Below, piece after piece: positions 44,053-51,858 of a stretch of 64,000 bases of DNA. This stretch comes from an uncultured Coriobacteriaceae bacterium (GTDB taxonomy: Bacteria; Actinomycetota; Coriobacteriia; Coriobacteriales; Atopobiaceae): the NCBI GenBank assembly GCA_902793195.1, contig CADBCS010000009.1, positions 1 to 64,000 of the forward strand, written 5' to 3'. Both the position numbers and the translations under genes were made by a program. Under the pieces are notes generated by a model. That model was not told where the DNA came from and made no database searches. It saw only the letters and a program-made list of their open reading frames with translations. Positions within the stretch are counted from its first letter, which is position 1. Each line of letters opens with the position of its first letter.

Positions 44053-45177
44053 CTACGACTGGAAGAGCCACTCCATTACGGCGATGCAGCGATAGGCGTA
44101 GTCGAACGATGCCATGTGGTAGGAGGCGCCGCCCATGCCTCCGGGCTGGCCGCCACCATCGGACGGTCCTCCCGCAGCGCCCATGGGACCCTCGCCAGAC
44201 GGCCCGCCTTCTTCCGTGGGCCTGCCCTCGTCAGACGGCCCACCCTCGCCTGAGGCGCCTGCGCCGCCGTCACCTGCGGAAATGGTGCCCGTGGCCCACG
44301 AAACGAAGTTGGCGTCCTTGCCCTGAGCGAACAATTCGCTGGCGGCGGCGGTCAGCTGGTCGGGAGTCGAGTTGCCATCCCACTGGGCGGACGCATACGC
44401 CGCGGAGTCCTCGTCAAACATCGTCATCACTTCGCTCATGCCGGCAAACGCGCTGGCGTCATCCTCGGCGGCAAAGTACACGAATCGCTGGCCCTCGAGC
44501 CCCTCGAGAGCCGTGACGTCCCACTGCCCGTCCACAAACATGCAGGCGTCATAGAGGTCCGGGTACTCCGAGGCCAGGATAAGCGTGGTCATGCATCCCA
44601 TGGACTGTCCGGTGCCATAGATGCGTCCTTTGTCAACGGCATACTCGTTCGACACGGAGTCGATGAGGCGCTTGGTAAGCTCAACGTATTCGGTTGTGGT
44701 GTATCCGTCGTGGTCGTCCAGGATCGTCTCGGGATAGGTGGGGACGCACACGATGGTGGGGTGGGCCGCCTGCCACTCGTCGGTTGCCCACACGAGCGCG
44801 CCAAGCCCCTGGGTGAGCGATTGCTCGGCGTCGCCCTTGGCGCAGCTGGAGTCGGCGATAAACACGACCATCGGATAGCTCTTTGAGGCATCGTAGCCTG
44901 CGGGCAGGAACATGTTGTAGGTTACCGATAGGCCCGTTTGCTCGTCGGTGTAGGTCTGCTGGGTGAACTTCTGGGGATACGTCGCGACGAGCGCATCCTC
45001 ATCCTCGGCGATGGTGTTGGCAACGGTGCCGGTGGTGCTGGTCGCGGCCTGTGAGGTTGTGACCTCAGTGGTCGTGGTGTTCTCAGCCTGGTCGGTGGCT
45101 GTCTGCCCGCCGCATGCCGTGAGCGCCAGGCAGAGCATCAGGCTCGCAACAGTGGTTGGGATAATGCATTTGCGCAT
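44053..45177 (-). CDS. Alpha/beta-hydrolase lipoprotein (esterase-like)
   Basis: 374 residues. A lipobox ends at LTAC (C22), so it should be a membrane-anchored lipoprotein. A Thr-rich stalk (residues 28-55) precedes an esterase domain: YNMFLPAGYDASKSYPMVVF and the nucleophile elbow GTGQSMGCM near 200. Near the C-terminus there is a Gly/Pro/Glu-rich insert (about 300-350: GGPSDEGRPTEEGGPSGEG), then SFDYAYRCIAVMEWLF, where His/Asp catalytic partners would be expected. The substrate may be a feruloyl- or acetyl-type ester, as in PHB-depolymerase-like esterases, but this is not shown. Single gene. Confidence 0.75.
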   Translation of the reverse strand: MRKCIIPTTVASLMLCLALTACGGQTATDQAENTTTTEVTTSQAATSTTGTVANTIAEDEDALVATYPQKFTQQTYTDEQTGLSVTYNMFLPAGYDASKSYPMVVFIADSSCAKGDAEQSLTQGLGALVWATDEWQAAHPTIVCVPTYPETILDDHDGYTTTEYVELTKRLIDSVSNEYAVDKGRIYGTGQSMGCMTTLILASEYPDLYDACMFVDGQWDVTALEGLEGQRFVYFAAEDDASAFAGMSEVMTMFDEDSAAYASAQWDGNSTPDQLTAAASELFAQGKDANFVSWATGTISAGDGGAGASGEGGPSDEGRPTEEGGPSGEGPMGAAGGPSDGGGQPGGMGGASYHMASFDYAYRCIAVMEWLFQS

Positions 45178-45411
45178 GGCTCCTCCTTACGAGTGGGGTG
45201 TTTTGTAGGGCGGACCACCATCCGCAAGACAGGTTGCTTAGAGTCTACCGTGTGCATGTAAGGTTGTTGGAGCAAGCCGAAATGTTGAACAACTCGCCAC
45301 GTACCAAAAAGGAACCTTGAAAACATGGGCAGCCATGCCGCATGGCGAGGGTGGGCCCGTTCGCCTACTGCATACCCAGATTGCAGGGCAGCACAGATGG
45401 CACTTGACTGA

Positions 45412-45440
45412 TTGACGCCTCCCTCTCGCATGACTATTAT
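45412..45440 (+). promoter_or_regulatory. Strong sigma-70-type promoter of the toxin-antitoxin pair
   Basis: TTGACG (45412-45417), 17-bp spacer, TATTAT (45435-45440). Initiation about 7 nt downstream would be at 45447-45448, only 4-5 nt before the antitoxin ATG at 45452. The mRNA would therefore be essentially leaderless; no ribosome site precedes the ATG. Confidence 0.65.
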
Positions 45441-45466
45441 ATTTAATAGTCATGCGAGAGGGAGGC
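45417..45466. promoter_or_regulatory. Perfect 23-bp inverted repeat covering -10, start site and first codons of the antitoxin
   Basis: The left arm at 45417-45439 (GCCTCCCTCTCGCATGACTA then TTA) is exactly complementary to the right arm at 45444-45466, with a TATT centre. It overlaps the spacer, the -10, the start point and the first five codons. It is an ideal autorepression operator for the antitoxin or antitoxin-toxin complex. Confidence 0.7.
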
Positions 45467-45655
45467 GACCAGGTCGAGTTCCTGAGTGACGGCGAGCGCG
45501 TGCAGATTGTGGCCGTTCCCAAGGACCCGCTTACGCTAGGCACACAAGAGGAGTTCTGGGAGAGCGTTGCGCGCGCGGACGAGGACTATGCTGCGGGCAG
45601 GACGACCGCTGTGCGATCCATGACCGACGGCGCAAGGGTCCGCTATGGTCTATGA
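45452..45655 (+). CDS. Antitoxin of a RelBE/ParDE-like pair
   Basis: 67 residues: a short N-terminal part encoded partly by the operator, then VEFLSDGERVQIV and a C-terminal helix EEFWESVARADEDYAAGRTT, of the kind that wraps RelE/ParE toxins. An in-frame stop at 45431 excludes a longer start. It overlaps the toxin gene by 11 bp. The DNA-binding fold is not recognisable, so antitoxin identity rests mainly on context. Confidence 0.65.
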   Translation: MREGGDQVEFLSDGERVQIVAVPKDPLTLGTQEEFWESVARADEDYAAGRTTAVRSMTDGARVRYGL

Positions 45656-45959
45656 GGTCGTCGCGACTGCAGAGTTCGACGCCCTCCTGGACGAGGCGGT
45701 TGCGTTTCGTGTGGACAACTACGGACTCCGGAGTGCCAGAAGGCTCCTCGACTCGATAGACAAGCTCGGCAACCTTCTTGCGGGCAATCCGTTTATGGGG
45801 AGGCTCGTCATCGACGAAGCCGATGCCGCCGATTCGCTACGCTGGGTGCGAACGGACTCCTACATTGCGATCTACCGCGTCCACGAGGAACGCAGGCAGG
45901 TCGCACTCGTAAAGCTGCTTTCCGCGACCTCGAATTGGCGCAGGAGGGTCCTGTTGTAG
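45645..45959 (+). CDS. RelE/ParE-superfamily toxin
   Basis: 104 residues with the compact ParE/RelE layout: VYEVVATAEFDALLDEAV, two helices (GLRSARRLLDSIDKLGNLL, AGNPFMGRLV), then the beta-sheet WVRTDSYIAIYRVHEE and VALVKLLSA. ParE-type members poison gyrase, RelE-type cut ribosome-bound mRNA; no residue here decides between them. Expressed from the antitoxin promoter and followed by a strong terminator. Confidence 0.75.
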   Translation: MVYEVVATAEFDALLDEAVAFRVDNYGLRSARRLLDSIDKLGNLLAGNPFMGRLVIDEADAADSLRWVRTDSYIAIYRVHEERRQVALVKLLSATSNWRRRVLL

Positions 45960-46040
45960 CGCGTGGAGCGCCCCATTTGCGATCGGCGCCGTAGCAAAAG
46001 CCCGTTCGGGACCCGGTGCGTACGATTTCGTGACAAGTTC

Positions 46041-46096
46041 GGTCCCTGCCGCGCACAATTTGGGGCGCGAATTGTACGCGGCAGGGACCCTTTTTT
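46041..46096 (+). terminator. Strong intrinsic terminator after the toxin gene
   Basis: GGTCCCTGCCGCG at 46041-46053, followed by acaatt, pairs with the complementary aattgt-a-CGCGGCAGGGACC ending at 46089. A T-run follows at 46091-46096. The extended, nearly perfect stem closes the toxin-antitoxin operon. Confidence 0.8.
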
Positions 46097-46117
46097 ACCA
46101 GAAATCGTGCGCGGTGC

Positions 46118-46235
46118 CCCCGCGGTCCGCCCGCGGTCTCCCGTGACGCCCCCGCGCTGCCCCCGCGCTGCCCCCGTGACACCCCCGCGGCCCCCCGCTG
46201 TGCCCCCGCGGCGGCCGCAAATCGCGGCGGGGCAT
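46118..46235. repeat. GC-rich short tandem repeats
   Basis: Degenerate repeats of about 11 bp based on GCCCCCGCGCT (two exact adjacent copies near 46148-46170, with variants on both sides). The stretch is extremely C-rich on the + strand, lies before def and codes for nothing. Confidence 0.5.
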
Positions 46236-46362
46236 GGCGGTCCCACTCCACACCCGCCCCTATGATGTGTCCATTTTGGCAAGAACCCCGACGGTGGTTA
46301 AAGAGTCACGATGGTGGTTACAATTGGTAGGTCAATCGTAGAAGAACGACGGAAGGAGCCCG

Positions 46363-46902
46363 ATGGCAACGGTGGAAGACATCGTCTTGGCCCCAGACAA
46401 TCGGCTCAAGACCGAGTGTGCCCCCATTGAGGAGATCGCCGACGAGATCCGCGATCTTGCCGCCCACATGCTCGAGGACATGTATGCGACGGAGGGCTGC
46501 GGCCTGGCGGCCCCGCAGGTGGGCGAGCTCGTACAGTTGGTCGTGGTCGACGTGGACTACAGCGACGGAAAGCGCAACCCCTACGTGCTGGTGAACCCGC
46601 GCATAGTCGTGGCGGACGGCGAGGAGCGGGAGACCCCGGAGGGCTGCCTGTCGTTTCCCGGCATTACCGTAAAGGTCTCGCGCCCGAGCCACGTGGTCGT
46701 GGAGGCGCGCAACCTGGACGGGGACCTCATGCGCTACGAGGCAGCAGACAACCTCATGGCCGTATGCCTGCAGCACGAGATAGACCACCTCAACGGCATT
46801 ACGATGGTCGACCACCTGCGTCCGCTGCAGCGCCTTCGCAAGATGCACGAGTACGAGGAGGCGCTCGCCGCCGGAGCACGCCCCGGGGAAGTGGGCGAAT
46901 GA
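46363..46902 (+). CDS. def: Peptide deformylase
   Basis: 179 residues, ATG 46363 with GGAAGGAG upstream. All three signature motifs are present: GCGLAAPQVG, EGCLSFPG (metal-binding Cys) and QHEIDHLNG (HExxH, two metal-binding His and catalytic Glu). It removes the formyl group from nascent proteins. Its stop overlaps the fmt start (ATGA), the classic def-fmt pairing. First gene of the def-fmt-rsmB operon. Confidence 0.97.
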   Translation: MATVEDIVLAPDNRLKTECAPIEEIADEIRDLAAHMLEDMYATEGCGLAAPQVGELVQLVVVDVDYSDGKRNPYVLVNPRIVVADGEERETPEGCLSFPGITVKVSRPSHVVVEARNLDGDLMRYEAADNLMAVCLQHEIDHLNGITMVDHLRPLQRLRKMHEYEEALAAGARPGEVGE

Positions 46903-47831
46903 GCGCGACGGAGCGCCTGCGTGTGGTGTTTATGGGCACTCCCGACTTTGCCGTGCCCTCCCTGCGCGCCCTGAGCGAGCGCCACGACGTGGCGCTGGTG
47001 GTCACGCGGCCCGACGCGGTTCGTGGTCGCGGCAAGCGGCTCCAGCCCTCGCCGGTAAAGGCGGCCGCCATGGAGGCGGGCCTTCCCGTGCTCGAGACGC
47101 GCCGCGTTGACGAGGGGGTCGTCTCGCGCATTGCAGACCTTGCCCCCGACGTCATTTGCGTGGCGGCATACGGTGCGATACTGCCCGACGAGCTTCTGTC
47201 GGTGGCGCCCATGGGATGCGTGAACGTGCATGCGTCGCTCCTGCCCAAGGGCCGCGGCGCCGCCCCCATACAGCGGGCCGTCCTGGAGGGCGACGAGCGC
47301 GTTGGCGTATCCATCATGCGCATCGTGCACGAGCTCGACGCCGGCCCCTATTGCGCCCAGGCGTCCATGGAGGTGGGCGAGCGCACGTGCCTGGAGGTCA
47401 TGGAGTCGCTCGCCGCCCTTGGGGCGACGCTGCTCTGCGAGTCGCTTGACCGCATGTTATCGGGACAGGCGTGCTGGACCGAGCAGGACGAGTCGCGAGT
47501 CACCTATGCTGCCAAGGTCGAGAAGGCCGAGATGTTTTTGGACCCCAACGACACCGCGTCGCTCAACCGGCATCGCGTCCAGGCGTCGTTGGATGCCGCG
47601 CCGTCTAGGCTTCGCGTCGCCGGCAGGGGAGTTCGCGCCATGGATGCACGCGTGGCAGGCGTGGACGTGGCCCCCTCGTCGGTGCTCGTGCAAAAGGGCC
47701 ACGTGTACCTTGGGTGCGCGCAGGGAGCGCTCGAGCTCACGCGCGTGAAGCCCGACGGCAAGCGCGAGATGATGGCGTCCGCGTGGGCGAGCGGTTTGCG
47801 TGGTGACTCCCTCACGTGGGAGAGGATATAG
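46899..47831 (+). CDS. fmt: Methionyl-tRNA formyltransferase
   Basis: 310 residues from ATG 46899. RVVFMGTPDFAVPSLRAL opens the formyltransferase domain; VNVHASLLPKGRGAAPIQRA holds the catalytic N/H region, and VSIMRIVHELDAGP the conserved Asp. It formylates initiator Met-tRNA, the step reversed on the finished protein by def. The gene is 4 bp overlapped with def and 3 bp before rsmB. Confidence 0.96.
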   Translation: MSATERLRVVFMGTPDFAVPSLRALSERHDVALVVTRPDAVRGRGKRLQPSPVKAAAMEAGLPVLETRRVDEGVVSRIADLAPDVICVAAYGAILPDELLSVAPMGCVNVHASLLPKGRGAAPIQRAVLEGDERVGVSIMRIVHELDAGPYCAQASMEVGERTCLEVMESLAALGATLLCESLDRMLSGQACWTEQDESRVTYAAKVEKAEMFLDPNDTASLNRHRVQASLDAAPSRLRVAGRGVRAMDARVAGVDVAPSSVLVQKGHVYLGCAQGALELTRVKPDGKREMMASAWASGLRGDSLTWERI

Positions 47832-47834
47832 CGC

Positions 47835-49175
47835 GTGCCTGCGGCAACCCAGGCGCGTAGGGTTTGCGCGAAGCTTTTGGGCGAGGTGCGGCGCAGGGAC
47901 GCCCATGCGCGCGACCTGCTGCGCACCTCGCCCGACGTAAACGCGTTCGATGCGCGCGACCGTGCTTTCGTCTCCAGGGTGGTGCTTGGGACCATAGGCG
48001 CCCAAGGCGTGCTCGACGCCGCCATAGACCGCCATCTCAGGCGGCCCCACGTGGAGCCCAAGGTGCGTGACGCCCTGCGCGTGAGCGCGTACGAGCTGCT
48101 GTTTCTCTCCACGCCCCCATCCGTTGGGGTGAGCCAGGGCGTGGAGTTGGTGCGCCACGCTCGCCCGCGGGCCGCTGGCATGGCCAACGCGGTCCTGCGG
48201 CGCGTCGCCGACGTCGAGGCACCTCGGCGCCACGACGCCCAGGCTCGGACGTGCGAGGGCATCGGCAGCGTTGCCGACTTGGAGCTTGTCTCGGGGTATC
48301 CGTCCTGGCTGCTTGGCCGCGTGTGGGACGAGCGGGGGCCACGGGCGGCGCAAGACCTCGCGCTGTCGGCGCTGGAGCCGGCACCGGTGTGCGTGGCGGC
48401 CGTGCTGTCGGTATGCACGGCCGACGAGGCACGCGCCCTGCTCGACAAACACGGGCTTGACCCGCGAGACACCAACCTTCCTGGTTCGTTTGCCTTGGGC
48501 TCGCCGGCGGCGCTGGCGTCGAGCGGGCTAGTCGAGAGGGCGCAGGTGGTGGTCTCGGACCTCTCGGCGCAGCGGGTCGCCCGCATGGCGCACATGCTGC
48601 CCAACACGAGCGTGCTCGAGGTGGGGCAGGGCAGGGGAACCAAGACGCTCCTGCTGGAGAACCAGGCGATTGCCGCGGGTGCCCCGGCGCACGTCGTGGG
48701 CATAGACAGCGAGGAGTTTAAGGTGCGGGTCTCACGCAAGAGGATGGAGCGTGCCAAGCTCTCCAAAGCTGTAAACTGCCTTGCCTTCGACGCCTGCGAC
48801 CTCGCAGACGATCCGCTGCCGCGCGAATTGCGCGGGCCTTTCGACCTCGTGTTCGTGGATGCGCCCTGCTCGGGTACCGGCACGCTAAGAAGACATCCCG
48901 AGATCGCGTGGCACCTCTTGCCCAAGGACGTGGGCAGCCTGGCCGAGCTGCAGGGACGGATGCTGGATGCGGCCAGCACGCGGGTGCTGCCGGGAGGTGC
49001 GCTCTGCTATGCGACCTGCTCCGTGTTGCGTGCCGAGGACGAGGACGTGGTTGAGCGTTTCTTGGCCGGCCCGCATGGGAAGGTGTTCGTCCAGGACGGG
49101 GAGCCTCTTCTCACCCTGCCAAGAACCGCGGACGCCGACGGCCACTTTTGCGTGCGCCTGCGCCGCGAGGGATAG
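47835..49175 (+). CDS. rsmB: 16S rRNA (cytosine-5) methyltransferase RsmB-like
   Basis: 446 residues from GTG 47835. An N-terminal NusB-like RNA-binding domain (DARDRAFVSRVVLGT, RDALRVSAYELLFL) is followed by the SAM-dependent methyltransferase: LEVGQGRGTKTLLL (motif I), VFVDAPCSGTGTLRRHPEIAW (motif IV) and CYATCSVLRAEDEDVV (motif VI). The nucleophile cysteine in TCS and the second in PCS are both present. In this operon it probably methylates C967-equivalent 16S rRNA. It is convergent with the FmdB-type gene. Confidence 0.92.
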   Translation: MPAATQARRVCAKLLGEVRRRDAHARDLLRTSPDVNAFDARDRAFVSRVVLGTIGAQGVLDAAIDRHLRRPHVEPKVRDALRVSAYELLFLSTPPSVGVSQGVELVRHARPRAAGMANAVLRRVADVEAPRRHDAQARTCEGIGSVADLELVSGYPSWLLGRVWDERGPRAAQDLALSALEPAPVCVAAVLSVCTADEARALLDKHGLDPRDTNLPGSFALGSPAALASSGLVERAQVVVSDLSAQRVARMAHMLPNTSVLEVGQGRGTKTLLLENQAIAAGAPAHVVGIDSEEFKVRVSRKRMERAKLSKAVNCLAFDACDLADDPLPRELRGPFDLVFVDAPCSGTGTLRRHPEIAWHLLPKDVGSLAELQGRMLDAASTRVLPGGALCYATCSVLRAEDEDVVERFLAGPHGKVFVQDGEPLLTLPRTADADGHFCVRLRREG

Positions 49176-49184
49176 CGGACGGCG

Positions 49185-49481
49185 TCAGTCCGACGCGGAC
49201 GAGTCGCTGCTGGAGGATGTGGTCGAGCTGGTGTCCTTGCTCGCTGACGAGGAGGAGTCGGAGGAGGAGCTCGTCGCGCTCGTAGCGCTGGTGGCCCCGC
49301 TCTTTCCGCGCTGGTCGGTGTTGTAGAAGCCCGATCCCTTAAAGACGATGCTGGATGCGCCAAACACCTGGTTCGCCTGCGCGCCACAGGTGGGGCAGGT
49401 TACCAGCGGGTGCTCGGACATGGGATGCTCCACCTCAAACTGATTGCCGCACTCGGGGCATCGGTAGTCATAACGGGCCAT
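49185..49481 (-). CDS. FmdB-family zinc-ribbon protein
   Basis: 98 residues from ATG 49481 (gagga upstream). The N-terminus ARYDYRCPECGNQFEVE and CPTCGAQANQVF gives one CxxC-CxxC zinc ribbon of the FmdB family, followed by IVFKGSGFYNTD. The last 35 residues are nearly all Ser, Thr, Ala and Asp, a disordered tail. Members are proposed regulators or small-protein adaptors; no function is proved. Confidence 0.85.
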   Translation of the reverse strand: MARYDYRCPECGNQFEVEHPMSEHPLVTCPTCGAQANQVFGASSIVFKGSGFYNTDQRGKSGATSATSATSSSSDSSSSASKDTSSTTSSSSDSSASD

Positions 49482-49672
49482 GCTGCTCAATCCTCCATAC
49501 CTCATGCCGCTCGTGCGACACTTGCTGAACGCAGACACTTTACCCGACTTGTCGCCTCGTTGCCATGGTTGGGGCCATTGCCCACCATCTCTCCCAGTCT
49601 GGGCCGCACCCATGTCGCAACGCGATTGCCCAATGGGCTAACATGACTACAGGTTGTGGCGATTGGGGAGAC

Positions 49673-50995
49673 ATGGACATTCGAGGGGCGATATTCGACT
49701 GCGACGGCACGCTGCTGGACTCCATGCCCATGTGGACGCAGGAGTGCGTGGGGCTGCTGGAGCGCCATGGCGTGGAGGACGCGCTGCGCGTGTTTTTGGA
49801 GCACGAGTCTTTGGACATGGACGAGAAGTGCCGGTGGTATCACGAGAACCTGGGCATAGGGCAGAGCTGGGAGCAGCTGTTCGGTGAGCTCTGGGACAAC
49901 GTGGCGGATGCCTACGCCACGCGGGTCCAGCCCTTCCCGGGATGCGAGCGCCTGCTCGCCTCGCTTGCGTCGAGGGGAGTTCCCATGGTCTTGGCGAGCG
50001 CGACCCCGCGCGATCTGCTGCGCGAGGCCTTGTCCGCACATGGGCTTATCGACTACTTTGACGAGCTGGTCTTTGCTGGAGACGTGGGGAGGGGAAAGGA
50101 GCATCCCGACGTGTACCTTGCGGCCCGCAGGCGACTGGCGACGCCAATGCATCAGACCTGGGTCTTTGAGGATGCCCCCTTTGGCGTTCGCTCGGCAGCC
50201 CGCGCGGGATTTCCCACCGTGGCCATCTTCAACGACCACGACGGGCGCGACCGATCGATGCTCGAACGATGGGCGACGGTCGTCTCATGCGGCTACGAGG
50301 ACCTCACGCCGCAGGTGCTCGAGGCATCCATGCTGCGCGTGCTCGTTGTGGGAGGGTCGCCCGAGGTTCCGTCGGCAGAGCTGCTGCGCAAGCTGGCGCA
50401 GACATCGGATTTCGTGGTGGCCGCCGACGCCGGTGCCCGTGCGCTCAAGGGCGCCGGCATCGTCCCGCATGCGTTCTGCGGTGACGCGGACTCATGTGGC
50501 GACGACGTGCGCGAGTGGGTGAGCCGGACGGTCGCGCATGTGGCACTCTTCCCGCGCGAGAAGGACGACACCGACCTCGCGCTCGCCGTTGCGTGCGCGC
50601 GCGAGCAGGCCGCAGGTCGCGGCGCGCGGCTGCGCCTCACCCTTACCGGCGTCTCGGGGGGAAGGCCCGACCACTTCCTTGGCGTGTGGGGCGTGCTCAC
50701 GAGCTGCCTGCAGGGCGCTCCCGGCATCGTAGAGGACGGCTATTGCTGCAAGATCTTGTCTCCTGAGGGTGACGACAGCTGGTATTTGGAGGATCGCGTG
50801 GGCTCCACGGTGTCGCTGGTGGCGCTGTCGCCGGGCACTGTGGCGAGCGCGCGGGGCATGCATTGGAACCTCGACCACGCCCCGCTGGCGCCGCTTGGGG
50901 ACACCGGCGTCTCCAACGTCGTTGACGAGGCCCTGGCCGAGCTGCGGTGCCATTCCGGCACACTCGCCGTTTTTGTGTTGGGGGAGGGCAAATAA
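49673..50995 (+). CDS. HAD-family phosphatase fused to thiamine pyrophosphokinase
   Basis: 440 residues from ATG 49673 (GGGGAG upstream). Residues 1-215 are a beta-phosphoglucomutase-like HAD hydrolase: IFDCDGTLLDSMP, LASATPRDLLREAL, VFEDAPFGVRSAARAG. About 222-440 is a thiamine pyrophosphokinase/ThiN domain: LVVGGSPEVPSAELLR, FVVAADAGARALKGAGIVPH, FPREKDDTDLALAV, LTGVSGGRPDHFLG. The kinase makes ThDP from thiamine; the phosphatase may dephosphorylate a thiamine phosphate (for example ThMP) before pyrophosphorylation. That coupling is inference. There is no junction frameshift, so the fusion looks real. Confidence 0.85.
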   Translation: MDIRGAIFDCDGTLLDSMPMWTQECVGLLERHGVEDALRVFLEHESLDMDEKCRWYHENLGIGQSWEQLFGELWDNVADAYATRVQPFPGCERLLASLASRGVPMVLASATPRDLLREALSAHGLIDYFDELVFAGDVGRGKEHPDVYLAARRRLATPMHQTWVFEDAPFGVRSAARAGFPTVAIFNDHDGRDRSMLERWATVVSCGYEDLTPQVLEASMLRVLVVGGSPEVPSAELLRKLAQTSDFVVAADAGARALKGAGIVPHAFCGDADSCGDDVREWVSRTVAHVALFPREKDDTDLALAVACAREQAAGRGARLRLTLTGVSGGRPDHFLGVWGVLTSCLQGAPGIVEDGYCCKILSPEGDDSWYLEDRVGSTVSLVALSPGTVASARGMHWNLDHAPLAPLGDTGVSNVVDEALAELRCHSGTLAVFVLGEGK

Positions 50996-51027
50996 ACGAA
51001 ACGACCACAAGTGCAACAAGAAATGAG

Positions 51028-51055
51028 TTGCGCTATTCCGTCGTTATGCTATAGT
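51028..51055 (+). promoter_or_regulatory. Promoter for rpmB
   Basis: TTGCGC (51028-51033), 16-bp spacer, TATAGT (51050-51055). This gives a leader of about 65 nt before rpmB. Confidence 0.6.
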
Positions 51056-51126
51056 ACCTACGTTTCGTGAGTTAGAACGCCTCAGGCCACTTCTTTGCCG
51101 AGGCGTCCCCGATGGAGGTCTGAGTT

Positions 51127-51315
51127 ATGTCTAAGGTCTGTGAGATTTGCGGCAAGCATCCCGTTGCGGGACGTTCCATTTCCCACTCGTTCCGTACGGT
51201 CAACCGCAAGTTCCGTCCCAACATCCAGCGCGTCACCGTTGTGATCGACGGTCACAAGCGCAAGATGAACGTGTGCACCCGTTGTCTCAAGAAGGGCAAC
51301 ATCGCCCGCAGCTAG
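51127..51315 (+). CDS. rpmB: 50S ribosomal protein L28
   Basis: 62 residues: KVCEICGKHPVAGRSISHSF, RKFRPNIQRV, and CTRCLKKGNI. CxxC pairs at both ends make this the zinc-binding form of L28. Monocistronic, with its own promoter and a terminator at 51351. Confidence 0.97.
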   Translation: MSKVCEICGKHPVAGRSISHSFRTVNRKFRPNIQRVTVVIDGHKRKMNVCTRCLKKGNIARS

Positions 51316-51350
51316 CATCCAACCAATACCGTAGCTTAGACATAGCACGC

Positions 51351-51378
51351 AAAGGCTGCCCTCGGGCAGTCTTTTTTT
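51351..51378 (+). terminator. Intrinsic terminator after rpmB
   Basis: ggctgccc-t-cgggcagtc hairpin followed by seven T (51372-51378). Confidence 0.85.
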
Positions 51379-51456
51379 AGGGATTTGTCGTACTGCCTCA
51401 CCAAGGGGCCTTTGCTGCTATAATGCGCCATGACTCAACAACCGAGAGGAGCCACC

Positions 51457-51801
51457 ATGTCCCAAGCAATACCTGGGTCTCTTAGGGTATCAAACGACGT
51501 CATTGCCGACCTCGCAGGGTATGCGACGCTCGAATGCTACGGCGTCGTTGGCATGGCCGTTACCGACGAGGAGCAGGGCGTCGCCCGCCTCCTGCCCATA
51601 TATCGACTCCGCAAGGGCATCGAGGTGTCGTTGGAGGACGGGCTCATCGTTGTGGATCTGCACGTGGTGCTCGAGCAGGGCGTCAACATGGCGTCCGTTG
51701 CCGCCAACCTCAAGAGCACGGTCAAGTTCCTCCTCAACCAGATCGCGGAGCTCTCCGACGTGGAGGTGCGCGTTCATGTGGAGGGCATGCGGATGCATTA
51801 G
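51457..51801 (+). CDS. Asp23/Gls24 family envelope stress-associated protein
   Basis: 114 residues. The ATG at 51457 follows GAGAGGAG; an ATG at 51430 is less likely. Matches the Asp23/DUF322 core: GSLRVSNDVIADLAGYATLE, YGVVGMAV, GLIVVDLHVVLEQGVNMASV and VEVRVHVEGMRM. In Gram-positives this protein is regularly encoded just before the DAK2/FakA-like gene, as here (57 bp). Its exact function at this locus is unknown. Confidence 0.9.
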   Translation: MSQAIPGSLRVSNDVIADLAGYATLECYGVVGMAVTDEEQGVARLLPIYRLRKGIEVSLEDGLIVVDLHVVLEQGVNMASVAANLKSTVKFLLNQIAELSDVEVRVHVEGMRMH

Positions 51802-51858
51802 CGTCTCCCGTCCCGTATCTGTTAAGCCAAAGCCAATAGGAACCGAGGTTCTCGCTTC

